From contig NZ_CP157456.1 in the NCBI RefSeq assembly GCF_041549525.1, positions 372,001 to 436,000 of the forward strand: a stretch of 64,000 nt of DNA, in the 5' to 3' direction. Source of the stretch: Paenarthrobacter aurescens (GTDB lineage Bacteria > Actinomycetota > Actinomycetes > Actinomycetales > Micrococcaceae). Below are positions 1 through 8,421 of the stretch, piece after piece; the stretch's first letter is position 1, and each line of letters begins with the position of its first letter. A program made the translations under genes and the position numbers. Below the pieces are notes generated by a model. It was not told where the DNA came from. It searched no databases and saw only the letters and a list, made by a program, of their open reading frames with translations.

Positions 1-393
1 ATGCTGGGAGAAGAAGGCACGTCCATGCTGGGCGCCCTCAGCGGCCAGTCGCTGGGCCGTGGCAAAGGAGTGACCAACGCATGGGGCCGGACGCTGACCA
101 AGAAGATTCCAGGCAGTGGATTCGGCGTCATCCGCGACTCCATCCAGCGTGCGTTCCTGAAGAACCTCCTGAAACGGCAAGGTACCGCGTTCCTCGGACG
201 CGCCCTGCCGTTCGGCGTGGGCGCTGTGGTAGGTGGGGCAGGCAACCTGATGATGGGCCGGGCCGTGGTGTCCACAGCCAAGGAAGCATTCGGTCCGCTC
301 CCGGATACCGTACCCGGCGAGCTGCTCCCGAACGCGCCAAAGAATGCCCTGAACACAACGCTGGAAGGCGGTAGCAGTGGATCTGAACGCTGA
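1..393 (+). CDS. EcsC-like protein, C-terminal part (cut by window edge)
   Basis: About 130 residues are visible. They are rich in glycine, with the pattern LPFGVGAVVGGAGNLMMGR followed by VVSTAKEAFGP. That resembles the C-terminal end of EcsC-family proteins, which finish with a glycine-rich hydrophobic hairpin and an R-x-x-x-x-A-x-E-A-F motif. No enzymatic function is established for the family. The reading frame is open at base 1, so the real start probably lies upstream of the window. Its last 17 bases overlap the start of pxpA, suggesting co-transcription. Family assignment is moderate; it could be an unrelated glycine-rich membrane-associated protein. Confidence 0.55.
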   Translation: MLGEEGTSMLGALSGQSLGRGKGVTNAWGRTLTKKIPGSGFGVIRDSIQRAFLKNLLKRQGTAFLGRALPFGVGAVVGGAGNLMMGRAVVSTAKEAFGPLPDTVPGELLPNAPKNALNTTLEGGSSGSER

Positions 394-1126
394 CCTCGGG
401 GAGTCTTTTGGCTCCTGGACCATGGGAGATGACGCCTCGATGTTCCGCATCGTGAGCAGCGCCAACGTGGCCTGCGGCTTCCACGCGGGTGATCCCCTCA
501 CCATGCTGGACAGCTGCCGTGCAGCATTCGAGCTGGATGTCCGCGTCGGTGCCCACGTGGGGTACAGAGATCTGGCGGGCTTCGGCCGGCGTTCCCTGGA
601 TATGACCTTCGACGAGTTGTTCGGTGATGTCCTGTACCAACTGGGCGCCTTGGACGGCATGGCCCACGCGGTGGGAGCTTCAGTGGATTACGTGAAGCCC
701 CATGGCGCGCTGTACAACAGGATCGTTCGCGACGCTGAGCAGGCCGAGGCAGTAGTGGCTGCCGTCCACGCCTATGATCCAGGCCTGCCGGTGCTGGGTT
801 TGCCGGGGTCGGCGTGGCTGACTCTCGCTGAGGAATCCGGCCACCCGGTGTTCCGCGAAGCATTCGTGGACCGCGCCTACTTGCCGGATGGAACGTTGGT
901 GCCGCGCACCCAGGAAGGTTCCGTCCTGCACGACCCCGAGGCCGTTGTAGCTCAGGCCGTGCGGCTCGCAACGCGCAAGGAAGTGCTGGCCATAGACGGA
1001 ACCGTGGTGCCAGTGCAGGCCGATTCGCTGTGCATCCACGGCGATACGCCCGGTGCGGTGAACATGGCTGCTGCGGTTCGGGAGGGCTTGGAGAAGGCCG
1101 GCGTTGAGATTGAAGCATTCGCATAA
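377..1126 (+). CDS. pxpA: 5-oxoprolinase subunit A (LamB/YcsF family)
   Basis: The 249-residue protein opens with DLNADLGESFG and continues with NVACGFHAGDP and VKPHGALYN, the hallmark motifs of the LamB/YcsF family. PxpA is one part of the prokaryotic 5-oxoprolinase PxpABC, which uses ATP to open 5-oxo-L-proline to glutamate in the cytosol. Length is normal for the family (about 245-255 residues). The GTG start at 377 is chosen because family members begin at the D-L-N-A-D motif. The expected partner pxpB is not present between this gene and the pxpC-like gene downstream, so whether a working complex is made is open. Confidence 0.93.
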   Translation: MDLNADLGESFGSWTMGDDASMFRIVSSANVACGFHAGDPLTMLDSCRAAFELDVRVGAHVGYRDLAGFGRRSLDMTFDELFGDVLYQLGALDGMAHAVGASVDYVKPHGALYNRIVRDAEQAEAVVAAVHAYDPGLPVLGLPGSAWLTLAEESGHPVFREAFVDRAYLPDGTLVPRTQEGSVLHDPEAVVAQAVRLATRKEVLAIDGTVVPVQADSLCIHGDTPGAVNMAAAVREGLEKAGVEIEAFA

Positions 1127-1161
1127 ATCCGTGTCCGTAAACCTGTGACCGGGGAGGCCTC

Positions 1162-1971
1162 GTGGGTGCGGTAGTAGTGGAGCCGGGACCGGGCACCATG
1201 GTTCTGAGCCCTGGGCAAGTACTGGACCGGGCCTCCATGCATTTGGCAAATACCCTGCTGGGTAACCCTGACTCTGCTGCCGGCCTTGAGGTGCTGCTGG
1301 GTGGGCTGAAGTTGCGGTTCGTCACGGGGTCGGCCGTGGCAGTTACTGGTGCCGAGGGCATGGTGACCCTCAACGGCAACGAACTGCCTTTGAACAAGGC
1401 GGTTCGGGTGGCGCCCGGGGCAGTGCTTGAGTTTGGCCGTGCCCTGTTTGGCCTCCGGTACTACGTGGGGATTCAGGGCGGAATTTCGGCACAGGATGAG
1501 CCGGCGCAAGAGAAGGCGCTACCCGCTGGTGCGGCTCTGACGTTCGGGCGGCCGCTTGGCCATGGTTTCCCCGAGGTGAACCATCCCGCCCGGCGTGCTG
1601 TGGATCCGGAACGCCCGGTGGTGGTCAGGGTTTCGCGCGGGCCTCAGGCAGCGAAGTTCGACGCCGGCACGTGGCTGCGCTTGACCAGTGAACCTTGGAT
1701 TCTCTCGCCGGAATCGGATCGAGTAGGTGCGCGACTCGCTGGCCGACCCCTTGACGGTGCTGCTGCTTCCCTGGATGCCGCCGCCGAAGAACCCCAGCAC
1801 CAACCGTTGGCATCGGGCTCAGTCCTGTTGCCGCCGTCGGGCCTTCCGGTGATCGCGCTTGCTGGCCACCCGGCAACGGCCCAATCCCCGGTCATCGCAG
1901 TGGTCCGGGAGGAGGACCTGGACCTGATCGGCCAAGCGCGGCCGGGCCAAATGGTGCATCTCTTGGGTTGA
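1162..1971 (+). CDS. pxpC: PxpC-like carboxyltransferase-domain protein, shortened N-terminus
   Basis: At 269 residues this is the AHS2 / biotin-dependent carboxyltransferase-like family (PxpC, KipA). It has LDRASMHLANTLLGNP, AAGLEVLLGG near the N-terminus and YVGIQGGI, then LPPSGLPVIALAGHPAT near the C-terminus. Family members normally carry a T-V-Q-D-x-G-R-x-G stretch between the PG-x-x-T and the D-R-x-S motifs. Here those motifs are joined by only about 10 residues, so roughly a dozen conserved residues are missing. Together with the absence of pxpB this looks like a deletion in an ancestral pxpB-pxpC or fused gene. It may no longer support 5-oxoprolinase activity. The GTG start sits 35 bp after pxpA. 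Confidence 0.8.
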   Translation: MGAVVVEPGPGTMVLSPGQVLDRASMHLANTLLGNPDSAAGLEVLLGGLKLRFVTGSAVAVTGAEGMVTLNGNELPLNKAVRVAPGAVLEFGRALFGLRYYVGIQGGISAQDEPAQEKALPAGAALTFGRPLGHGFPEVNHPARRAVDPERPVVVRVSRGPQAAKFDAGTWLRLTSEPWILSPESDRVGARLAGRPLDGAAASLDAAAEEPQHQPLASGSVLLPPSGLPVIALAGHPATAQSPVIAVVREEDLDLIGQARPGQMVHLLG

Positions 1972-2029
1972 GCGGCTCTTGGGTTGAGTTCTACGCTGTA
2001 CCTGTTCACACCTCAAAGGGGAGGCTGCC

Positions 2030-2467
2030 ATGGCACAGGATCCAAGGCCCAGGTTGGAGCAACTGAACATCCTCGTGGGCGGATGGGACACGTCAGTACC
2101 GGGATTGGACGTCCCCGGCCATACACGTTTCGAGTGGCTGGAAGACGGAGGCTTCCTCATCCAACGTTCCACAGTAGAGCGGCCCGAGTACCCCAACGCG
2201 GTGAGCATCATTGGGGCCACCGGATCCGATGGCGCCTTCCAGCAGCACTATTTTGATTCCCGCGGCGTCGCCCGGATCTACGACATGACGCTCAAGGACA
2301 ATGTGTGGACCCTCTTCCGGGATGGGCCTGACTGGCCCCAGCGTTTTGTGGGCCGCTTCAGCGCTGACGGCAACACCATCCACGCACGGTTGGAACGGGG
2401 AACGTACCCGGGAGGCCCAATGGAACATGACTTTGACATGGTTTACACCCGCGTTCAGGCCCATTAA
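2030..2467 (+). CDS. Hypothetical protein, DUF1579-like
   Basis: This 145-residue soluble protein has no signal peptide or membrane segment. The layout is LEQLNILVGGWDTSV, then FEWLEDGGFLIQRS, QHYFDSRGVARIYDM and LFRDGPDWPQRFVGRFS. That 'weight of a sample plus modified activity' pattern (G-x-W ... F-L ... Y-D-S-R-G) is typical of small beta-barrel proteins of the DUF1579/SnoaL-neighbouring type, which have no settled biochemical role. A good ribosome binding site (AAGGGGAGG) precedes the ATG. It stands alone between the pxp genes and a secreted repeat protein and gives no operon clue. Confidence 0.75.
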   Translation: MAQDPRPRLEQLNILVGGWDTSVPGLDVPGHTRFEWLEDGGFLIQRSTVERPEYPNAVSIIGATGSDGAFQQHYFDSRGVARIYDMTLKDNVWTLFRDGPDWPQRFVGRFSADGNTIHARLERGTYPGGPMEHDFDMVYTRVQAH

Positions 2468-2557
2468 GCGCGGGGATGGAGTCACAAAAGAGAGCCTTTG
2501 CAGCGTTTCTTGACCCAGTGAGCATAAAACGGGGATCTCTACCGTAATCTCAGGATC

Positions 2558-4399
2558 ATGCCTCGTTTACTGCCCTCTATTGTGGCCACAACTGCGATCC
2601 TTGTTGCGTGTTCCGCGCTCTCTCCGTTCAATGGTCCGGCCCATGCCGCGCCGGACTTGCCAGCCACGATACAAACAGGCAGCAAGCCCCAGGCAGTGGC
2701 AGTTAACGAGAAGACCAACAAGATTTATGTAGCAAATTCCGGTGACAGCTCCATCACGGTCATTGATGGGTCCACAAATAGCACTACGGCTGTGAGTGCC
2801 GGTGCCAGACCATTCGCCCTCGCAGTCAACGCCGTCACGAATAAAACGTACGTGACAAACAACGACGGTAATTCGGTGACTGTGATCGATGGTGCAACAA
2901 ATGCCACCGTCACCGTTCCGGTAGGCACTCAGCCTGGTGACATTGCTGTCAATACCAAGACGAACAAGGTGTACGTGACCCATGCCGGGGCCGGTTTGGT
3001 AACAGTCCTTGATGGTCTCACCCACGCAACCACCACTGTTGCTACCGGCTATATGCCCACGGATGTGGTGGTCAATGATGTGACCAATAAGGTCTACGTT
3101 ACAAACCACTACTCCAACAGTGTGACGGTCATCGACGGACTCTCAAATGGAACCGTTACAGTCCCCACGGGAGAAGGTCCCAGGGACCTCGCGGTTAATG
3201 TTGTTACCAACAAGGTGTACGTACCCAACAGCTACGGCGGATCCTTGACTGTGATCGAGGGCGCCTCAAACACAACGTCAACCATCAGCCTTCCGGTTCC
3301 CCCGTGGTCACTCGCCCTGAATTCAACCACCAATAAGATATTCGCCGCCAACTACCTTGATGTAGGCGCCATTATCGACGGCACGTCTCACTCTGTGGTG
3401 GAAAAGAGTTTCGGCTCTTCAGCGATGGACATGGTTGTCAATGAATCCACCAACCAGCTTTTCGCCGTAAATCTTCCCACGAACACGGTCACGGTGCTGG
3501 ATGGTGTCAGCAACACCACCAAGACGATCCCCGTTGGGGCAGGTCCCATTGCGCTGGCCCTCAACAAGGACACGGGCATTGTCTATGTGGCGAACTCCGA
3601 GAGCAATTCTGTTTCAGCCCTCCACGTTGAGCCCGGACCAGGTACGGAGAAAAATGACTTCAACGGTGATGGTCATTCTGATGTGTTGGCCCGTGATTCT
3701 TCGGGTGCGTTGTGGCTTTACCCGGGTAACGGTACTGGTGGTTGGCTTGCGCGTGTTCAGGTGGGTCAGGGTTGGAATGTGATGACGTCTATTACGGGCC
3801 CGGGTGATTTCAATGGTGATGGGCGTTCGGATGTTCTGGCCCGTGACGCCTCCGGGACGTTGTGGTTGTATCCGGGTAATGGCATGGGTGGTTGGCTTGC
3901 GCGTGTTCAGGTGGGCCTGGGTTGGAATGTGATGACGTCCATTACTGGTCCGGGTGATTTCAATGGTGATGGGCGTTCGGATGTTCTGGCCCGGGACACT
4001 TCCGGGACCCTGTGGTTGTATCCGGGTAATGGCATGGGTGGTTGGCTTGCGCGTGTTCAGGTGGGTCAGGGTTGGAATGTGATGACGTCCATTACTGGTC
4101 CGGGTGATTTCAATGGTGATGGGCGTTCGGATGTTCTGGCCCGGGACACTTCCGGGACCCTGTGGTTGTATCCGGGTAACGGCAGTGGTGGTTGGCTTGC
4201 GCGTGTTCAGGTGGGTCAGGGTTGGAATGTGATGACGTCCATTACTGGTCCGGGTGATTTCAATGGTGATGGGCGTTCGGATGTCCTGGCCCGCGATAAC
4301 TCCGGGACCCTGTGGCTTTACCCGGGTAACGGCAGTGGTGGTTGGCTTGCGCGTGTTCAGGCCGGCCAAGGCTGGAACATCATGACTGCTGTGGTGTAA
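2558..4399 (+). CDS. Secreted YVTN beta-propeller plus FG-GAP/VCBS repeat protein
   Basis: 613 residues in three parts. Residues 1-30 are an export signal ending in AHA-AP; LVAC at residues 15-18 could also act as a lipobox. Residues about 35-360 hold YVTN-type blades of about 42 residues (NKIYVANSGDSSITVIDG and variants), which fold as a beta-propeller. The C-terminal part is five 50-residue FG-GAP/VCBS units starting DFNGDG-x-SDVLARD, a calcium-binding style loop also seen in integrins and lectins. A surface or extracellular binding role is likely; no catalytic motif is visible. It stands alone on its strand, followed by a convergent broken gene. Confidence 0.85.
   Translation: MPRLLPSIVATTAILVACSALSPFNGPAHAAPDLPATIQTGSKPQAVAVNEKTNKIYVANSGDSSITVIDGSTNSTTAVSAGARPFALAVNAVTNKTYVTNNDGNSVTVIDGATNATVTVPVGTQPGDIAVNTKTNKVYVTHAGAGLVTVLDGLTHATTTVATGYMPTDVVVNDVTNKVYVTNHYSNSVTVIDGLSNGTVTVPTGEGPRDLAVNVVTNKVYVPNSYGGSLTVIEGASNTTSTISLPVPPWSLALNSTTNKIFAANYLDVGAIIDGTSHSVVEKSFGSSAMDMVVNESTNQLFAVNLPTNTVTVLDGVSNTTKTIPVGAGPIALALNKDTGIVYVANSESNSVSALHVEPGPGTEKNDFNGDGHSDVLARDSSGALWLYPGNGTGGWLARVQVGQGWNVMTSITGPGDFNGDGRSDVLARDASGTLWLYPGNGMGGWLARVQVGLGWNVMTSITGPGDFNGDGRSDVLARDTSGTLWLYPGNGMGGWLARVQVGQGWNVMTSITGPGDFNGDGRSDVLARDTSGTLWLYPGNGSGGWLARVQVGQGWNVMTSITGPGDFNGDGRSDVLARDNSGTLWLYPGNGSGGWLARVQAGQGWNIMTAVV
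3651..4399 (+). repeat. Five tandem 150-bp in-frame units (FG-GAP region)
   Basis: Units begin at 3651, 3801, 3951, 4101 and 4251, each exactly 150 bp (50 codons). The inner units are nearly identical at the DNA level, including silent positions: the block starting cgggtgatttcaatggtgat recurs at 3801, 3951, 4101 and 4251. The first unit and the end of the last one are more diverged. This is the signature of recent unit duplication or gene conversion and predicts copy-number variation between strains. Confidence 0.95.
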
Positions 4400-4443
4400 A
4401 CGCACGGCAAACAACACAGCGCCTGAAGCAGGACTCCGCTGTC

Positions 4444-4871
4444 CTACAGTTTCTGCGCCAGCATGACCAGAATCCCGCTGGGACCGCGAAGATACGTCAG
4501 CTTGTAGACGTCCTGGTAGTTGGCCACTCCACGTAAGGGATGGCAGCCGTGCTTTGCGGCGATTTCCAAGGCGTGGTCAATGTCGTCAACGGAGAAGGCT
4601 ACGCGGTGCATCCCAATCTCGTTGGGAAGAGTGGGGCCCGTCTCAATCGCATCAGGGTGGAGGTACTCGAACAGCTCGAGTTGGCCGTTGCCGTCCGGCG
4701 TCTGGAGCACTGCAATCTTTGCGTGGTTACGTCCAAGCCAACCGCGGTATCGGCCCACTCACCGCTGACCGTGTCCCGGCCCTGCACTGTGAGGCCGAGA
4801 TCTGTGAAGAAGGCGATTGTTTCTTCAAGATCCCGGACCGCTATACCGACGTTCTCAAGTTTGATGGGCAT
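4444..4871 (-). pseudogene. VOC (glyoxalase-fold) protein broken by a frameshift
   Basis: Two overlapping reading frames together make one complete glyoxalase/bleomycin-resistance (VOC) protein of about 140 residues. The first frame gives MPIKLENVGIAVRDLEE through DTAVGLDV. The second continues NHAKIAVLQTPDGNGQLELFEY to the end GPSGILVMLAQKL. The switch falls near 4726-4730 and needs one extra base in the coding strand to restore the frame. The conserved His/Glu metal positions of VOC enzymes are split across the two halves. It is either a real recent pseudogene or a single-base sequence error. It ends close to the convergent repeat protein gene. Confidence 0.85.
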
Positions 4872-4911
4872 GCGTTGAAGCTACCAAGACGGGCTGGATA
4901 GCTCCAGAGCT

Positions 4912-6258
4912 TTACCCAAACAGCAGGTGCGCCACCGTGAAGATCGCCAAGCCGGCCAGGGCACCCACCACGGTTCCGTTGATGCGGATGTACTGGAGGT
5001 CCTTACCCACCTGAAGCTCGATCTTTTGCGATGTTTCCTCGGCATCCCAGCGGGCCACGGTATCGGAAATGACGCCGGCGATGTCCGAACGGTACGTGTT
5101 CACCAGATAACCGGCAGCATCGCCGATCCAGGTATTGACCTTGCCCGCCAGTTCGTCGTCGTTGACCAGCCGGTTGCCGAAATCGCGGACGGCGCTTTTG
5201 AAGCGCTGGCTCAGCTCGCTGTCGGGATCGTCGACGGCGTTGAGCAGCGCGGTTTTCACGGTTCCCCAGGTGCGGGACGCCAGTTCACGGACCTCGGGGT
5301 CGCCGAGGATCTGAGCCTTGATGGATTCGGCGCGCTCGATCATGGCGGGATCGTGTTGCAGGTCCTGGGCAAGATCTGCGAGGTAGGCGTCGATCGACTG
5401 CCGTACCTGGTGGTTCTGGTCTGCCTGTACTGCGCGAACAAACTTTGCGAGTTCCACATACACGCGGTCGCCCACTAAACCGTCAACAAACGTTGGCACC
5501 CACAGCGGGGATCGATCCGAGACGAGCCTGTTCACTGTTGCGTGGTTGGCGTCCACCCAGTCGGCGGCACGGTCAACCAGGAGGTCAACCAAGGTGTGGT
5601 GGTGGCCATCAGCGAAGATGCGCTCGGCCATCCGGCCCACGGGCGGTCCCCAAGGCGGGGTGAGCAGGTGCTTGCGGACCATGCCCTCGATCACTGCCTG
5701 CACGTCGTCGTCGTTCAACACGGTGAAGGCACCCCGGATCACCGCGCCGCCTTCCTTGGCTACGCGCTCTGCACCGCCAGGTGCTGACAACCAGGTGCCT
5801 GCCTTGCGGGCAATGTCGATGCTGGCCAACTTCTCCTGCACAACCTCTTGGGACAGGAAGTTGCTCTCGACGAAGTCGCTGAGCGATTCACCGATTTGAT
5901 CCTTGCGGCGCGGAATGATGGCGGTGTGCGGGATTTTCAGGCCCATGGGGTACTTGAACAGTGCCGTGACCGCGAACCAGTCGGCCAGCGCACCCACCAT
6001 GCCGCCTTCGGCCGCCGCACGGACGTATTCAAGCCACGGGTACTGTTTCTGGAACGCGAACGCCACCGTGAAGATCACCGCCATGGCGATCAGCAGCGCC
6101 AAGGCCAGCCGTTTCATGCGGAGCAACGCAGCGGCCTTCTCAAGGTCGCCAGCGGAAAGTTCGACGACGGCGGAACGGCCGCGTGCGGGGGCGGAACCTG
6201 CCGCCGGTGTTGGCTTGGTGAGGTCTTCGGCTGGGATTTGTTCAGAGTTCACCTGCAT
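4912..6258 (-). CDS. DUF445 family membrane protein (YjiN-like)
   Basis: 448 residues. A charged Pro/Ala-rich N-terminus is followed by a membrane segment near residues 50-67 (LALALLIAMAVIFTVAFAF). Next comes the family signature AAAEGGMVGALADWFAVTALFKYPMGLKIPHTAIIPRRKD, read here in pieces as EGGMVGALADWFAV and HTAIIPRRKDQIGESL. A long helical region and a second membrane segment at the extreme C-terminus complete it. DUF445 proteins are inner-membrane proteins of unknown function. The gene is a single unit divergent from the glycerophosphodiesterase gene, sharing about 50 bp of upstream DNA with it. Confidence 0.9.
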   Translation of the reverse strand: MQVNSEQIPAEDLTKPTPAAGSAPARGRSAVVELSAGDLEKAAALLRMKRLALALLIAMAVIFTVAFAFQKQYPWLEYVRAAAEGGMVGALADWFAVTALFKYPMGLKIPHTAIIPRRKDQIGESLSDFVESNFLSQEVVQEKLASIDIARKAGTWLSAPGGAERVAKEGGAVIRGAFTVLNDDDVQAVIEGMVRKHLLTPPWGPPVGRMAERIFADGHHHTLVDLLVDRAADWVDANHATVNRLVSDRSPLWVPTFVDGLVGDRVYVELAKFVRAVQADQNHQVRQSIDAYLADLAQDLQHDPAMIERAESIKAQILGDPEVRELASRTWGTVKTALLNAVDDPDSELSQRFKSAVRDFGNRLVNDDELAGKVNTWIGDAAGYLVNTYRSDIAGVISDTVARWDAEETSQKIELQVGKDLQYIRINGTVVGALAGLAIFTVAHLLFG

Positions 6259-6308
6259 TAGCCCAGCGTAGCCCCCGGGCGTGCATTGCCGTGGGCTAAC
6301 GTGTCTGC

Positions 6309-7223
6309 ATGACTAGCGACGACTTCGCCCCAAGCCGGCCCAAGGTCTATGCCCACCGAGGTGCCAGTGCCGCCTTTGCCGAGCACACCCGGGCCGCCTA
6401 TCTCAGGGCCATTGCCGATGGCGCCGACGGTGTGGAATGCGACGTCCACCTGACCCGGGACCAACATGTTGTGCTGCTGCACGACGCGAACCTGGACCGG
6501 ACGTCCACTGGCACGGGCCCGGTTGGTGAGCACACCCTGGAGCAGCTGCGTGCGTTGGACTTCTCGTCGTGGAAGGGTGCGCGGATTCCGGACGCCTACG
6601 GGGGAGTGTCCGATCAATTCCTGACGTTGCCGGAGCTGCTGGATATCCTCCGCGCTGCAGGGCGTGACATTGGTTTGGCCATTGAGCTCAAGCACCCCAG
6701 CCCGTACGGACTAAAGCTGGAGGACCGTGTTCTTGCCCTGTTGGAAGAAGAGGGCTGGACACCGGAGGAGTCCCGGTTGGAGAACATCCGGATCTCTTTC
6801 ATGAGTTTTGATACTGATTCTGTTCAACGGCTGCTCCACAGCGTTCCCAAGGAATTCATCTGCCAATTGGTGGATGACTTTACGGTCAAGGAGATCCGCC
6901 AGGAGCTCGGTTTGGGCTTCCTGACCGGTGGAGCGGTGGCCAACGTCATGCGGGCTACGCAGCTCGAGGCCGAGAGGGTCCTCGACGCCGGTGAAGTGGG
7001 TATGGCCGGCCCGGGTATTGACTACGTCCGGGAGCACGCGCGAAACGTTCAGCGCTGGTTGGAGGCGGGACGGGTCTTCCGGGTGTGGACCGTCGACTCG
7101 GAGAAGGACGTGGCCCTGTGCCAGGGCCTTGGCATCCATGAAATCACCACCAACAAGCCGGCGCAGGTTCTCGCCCAGCTGATGGTCGGTTCCGGCTTTG
7201 GAGGTAACCCTGCTTGTGATTGA
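6309..7223 (+). CDS. Glycerophosphodiester phosphodiesterase
   Basis: 304 residues with no signal peptide, so probably cytosolic. The GDPD catalytic set is visible: HRG at residues 16-18, E43 and D45 in VECDVHLTRD, and H58 in VVLLHD. The family's usual P-E-N-T after HRG reads A-E-H-T here, so the metal-binding Asn is replaced by His. GDPDs split glycerophosphodiesters to glycerol-3-phosphate and an alcohol. The stop codon overlaps the TTG start of the DoxX-like gene (TTGA), which places it first in a translationally coupled chain continuing to azlD. Confidence 0.92.
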   Translation: MTSDDFAPSRPKVYAHRGASAAFAEHTRAAYLRAIADGADGVECDVHLTRDQHVVLLHDANLDRTSTGTGPVGEHTLEQLRALDFSSWKGARIPDAYGGVSDQFLTLPELLDILRAAGRDIGLAIELKHPSPYGLKLEDRVLALLEEEGWTPEESRLENIRISFMSFDTDSVQRLLHSVPKEFICQLVDDFTVKEIRQELGLGFLTGGAVANVMRATQLEAERVLDAGEVGMAGPGIDYVREHARNVQRWLEAGRVFRVWTVDSEKDVALCQGLGIHEITTNKPAQVLAQLMVGSGFGGNPACD

Positions 7224-7666
7224 GTGGTCTCATGCCTTTTCGCTGGTCAGCCCAAGCAACCCGAACCACCTCTGCAGTAGCTCTGAGCGCACTGCTCCTG
7301 ACCAGCGCCGCGAAGCATTTCCGCACGCCTAAGTTCTATTACCCGGTGGTGCCTGGGTACTTGTGCCGAAGGGATGAGCCCGGAAGCCGCCCCAACGGGC
7401 CCTTGGCAGTTATGTCCCGTGAGGAATGGGTTGCGGCATCGGGCCTGCTTGAGGTGACTGCCGCCGTCGGACTTTTGATCCCTGCCACGCGCCGGGTGGC
7501 CGCAGACGCCACCACTGCGATGTTCACCGCATTCCTTGCCGGGCATATAGATGCACTTCGGCGCGCCTATGGTCCGAAAGGAACAGCTGCCGAGCGGCGT
7601 ATCCATACCGTGCGCCTGCCCCTGCAGATTCCGCTCATCCTGTGGTCGTGGAGCCTTCGGAAATGA
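7220..7666 (+). CDS. DoxX-like small membrane protein
   Basis: 148 residues. It has the DoxX-type pattern: a membrane segment at residues about 14-30, then KHFRTPKFYYPVVPGYL, then GLLEVTAAVGLLIPATRRVAA and a further hydrophobic helix at the C-terminus (LPLQIPLILWSW). DoxX-like proteins are small four-helix membrane proteins, often linked to redox stress; the exact role here is unknown. The TTG start overlaps the preceding stop codon; ATG at 7232 is the alternative. Its own stop overlaps the AzlC ATG at 7663, so production is coupled to both neighbours. Confidence 0.8.
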   Translation: MSGLMPFRWSAQATRTTSAVALSALLLTSAAKHFRTPKFYYPVVPGYLCRRDEPGSRPNGPLAVMSREEWVAASGLLEVTAAVGLLIPATRRVAADATTAMFTAFLAGHIDALRRAYGPKGTAAERRIHTVRLPLQIPLILWSWSLRK

Positions 7667-8421
7667 GTACCAGCCCGGCTTCCATGAAGCTCAGGGAATC
7701 TCCTGCTTTTAAAGTTGCAGTGTCCCTGAGCATCGCCACTGGCTTGTATGGGGTGTCCTTCGGTGCCTTGGCAGTGGCATCGGGGTTCGATTTCTGGCAG
7801 ACCATGGTGCTGAGCCTCCTGCTGTTCAGCGGAGGTTCGCAGTTCGCCTTCATCGGCGTCGTTGCCGGCGGTGGATCCGGGGTGGCCGCCATGACAGCCA
7901 GTGCGCTGCTGGGTCTTCGCAACGGCATTTACGGGATGCAGATCAACGCGATGCTCCGCCCTGGCGGGTGGAAGCGTTATGTTTCCGCGCACGTGACCAT
8001 CGATGAATCAACGGCGACGGCGTCCGGCCAGTCGGATCCGGACGAGCAACGACGCGGGTTTTGGACAGCCGGCATTGGCATATTCATCCTGTGGAATATC
8101 TTTACGGCAATTGGTGCGCTGGCCGGTGACGCCATGGGCGATCCCAAACAATGGGGCTTGGACGGTGCTGCGGTTGCGGCGTTCCTGGCTCTGCTGTGGC
8201 CACGCTTGAAGGGCCGCGAACCCTGGGCGATTGCCGCCGCCTGTGCACTAGCCACCATCCTGGCCGTGCCGTTCGTTCCGTCGGGTGTTCCCATCCTGGT
8301 GGCGGCAGTAGTGGCCGGCGTGATCGGCTGGTTCAGCCACGCACGCATGGATGAAGGATTGGAACCGGACCTGGATCCCTATGCGGAGAAGCACCAGCGC
8401 GAACACGGGGGCAGGAAATGA
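7663..8421 (+). CDS. azlC: AzlC family branched-chain amino acid exporter, large subunit
   Basis: About 252 residues from the ATG at 7663, which overlaps the previous stop as ATGA. Several membrane helices are seen with family motifs: TGLYGVSFGALAVASGFDFWQT, SGGSQFAFIGVV and LLGLRNGIYGMQINAML. AzlC and AzlD together form an exporter for branched-chain amino acids and their analogues (BrnFE/YgaZH type). A hydrophilic tail (LEPDLDPYAEKHQREHGGRK) ends the protein, and its stop overlaps azlD, as is usual for this pair. Confidence 0.93.
   Translation: MSTSPASMKLRESPAFKVAVSLSIATGLYGVSFGALAVASGFDFWQTMVLSLLLFSGGSQFAFIGVVAGGGSGVAAMTASALLGLRNGIYGMQINAMLRPGGWKRYVSAHVTIDESTATASGQSDPDEQRRGFWTAGIGIFILWNIFTAIGALAGDAMGDPKQWGLDGAAVAAFLALLWPRLKGREPWAIAAACALATILAVPFVPSGVPILVAAVVAGVIGWFSHARMDEGLEPDLDPYAEKHQREHGGRK

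Noticed and set aside
3614-4417. 267-codon minus-strand frame across the FG-GAP repeats
   Set aside because: It mirrors the 150-bp units and has no start context or domain pattern; the plus-strand gene explains the DNA.
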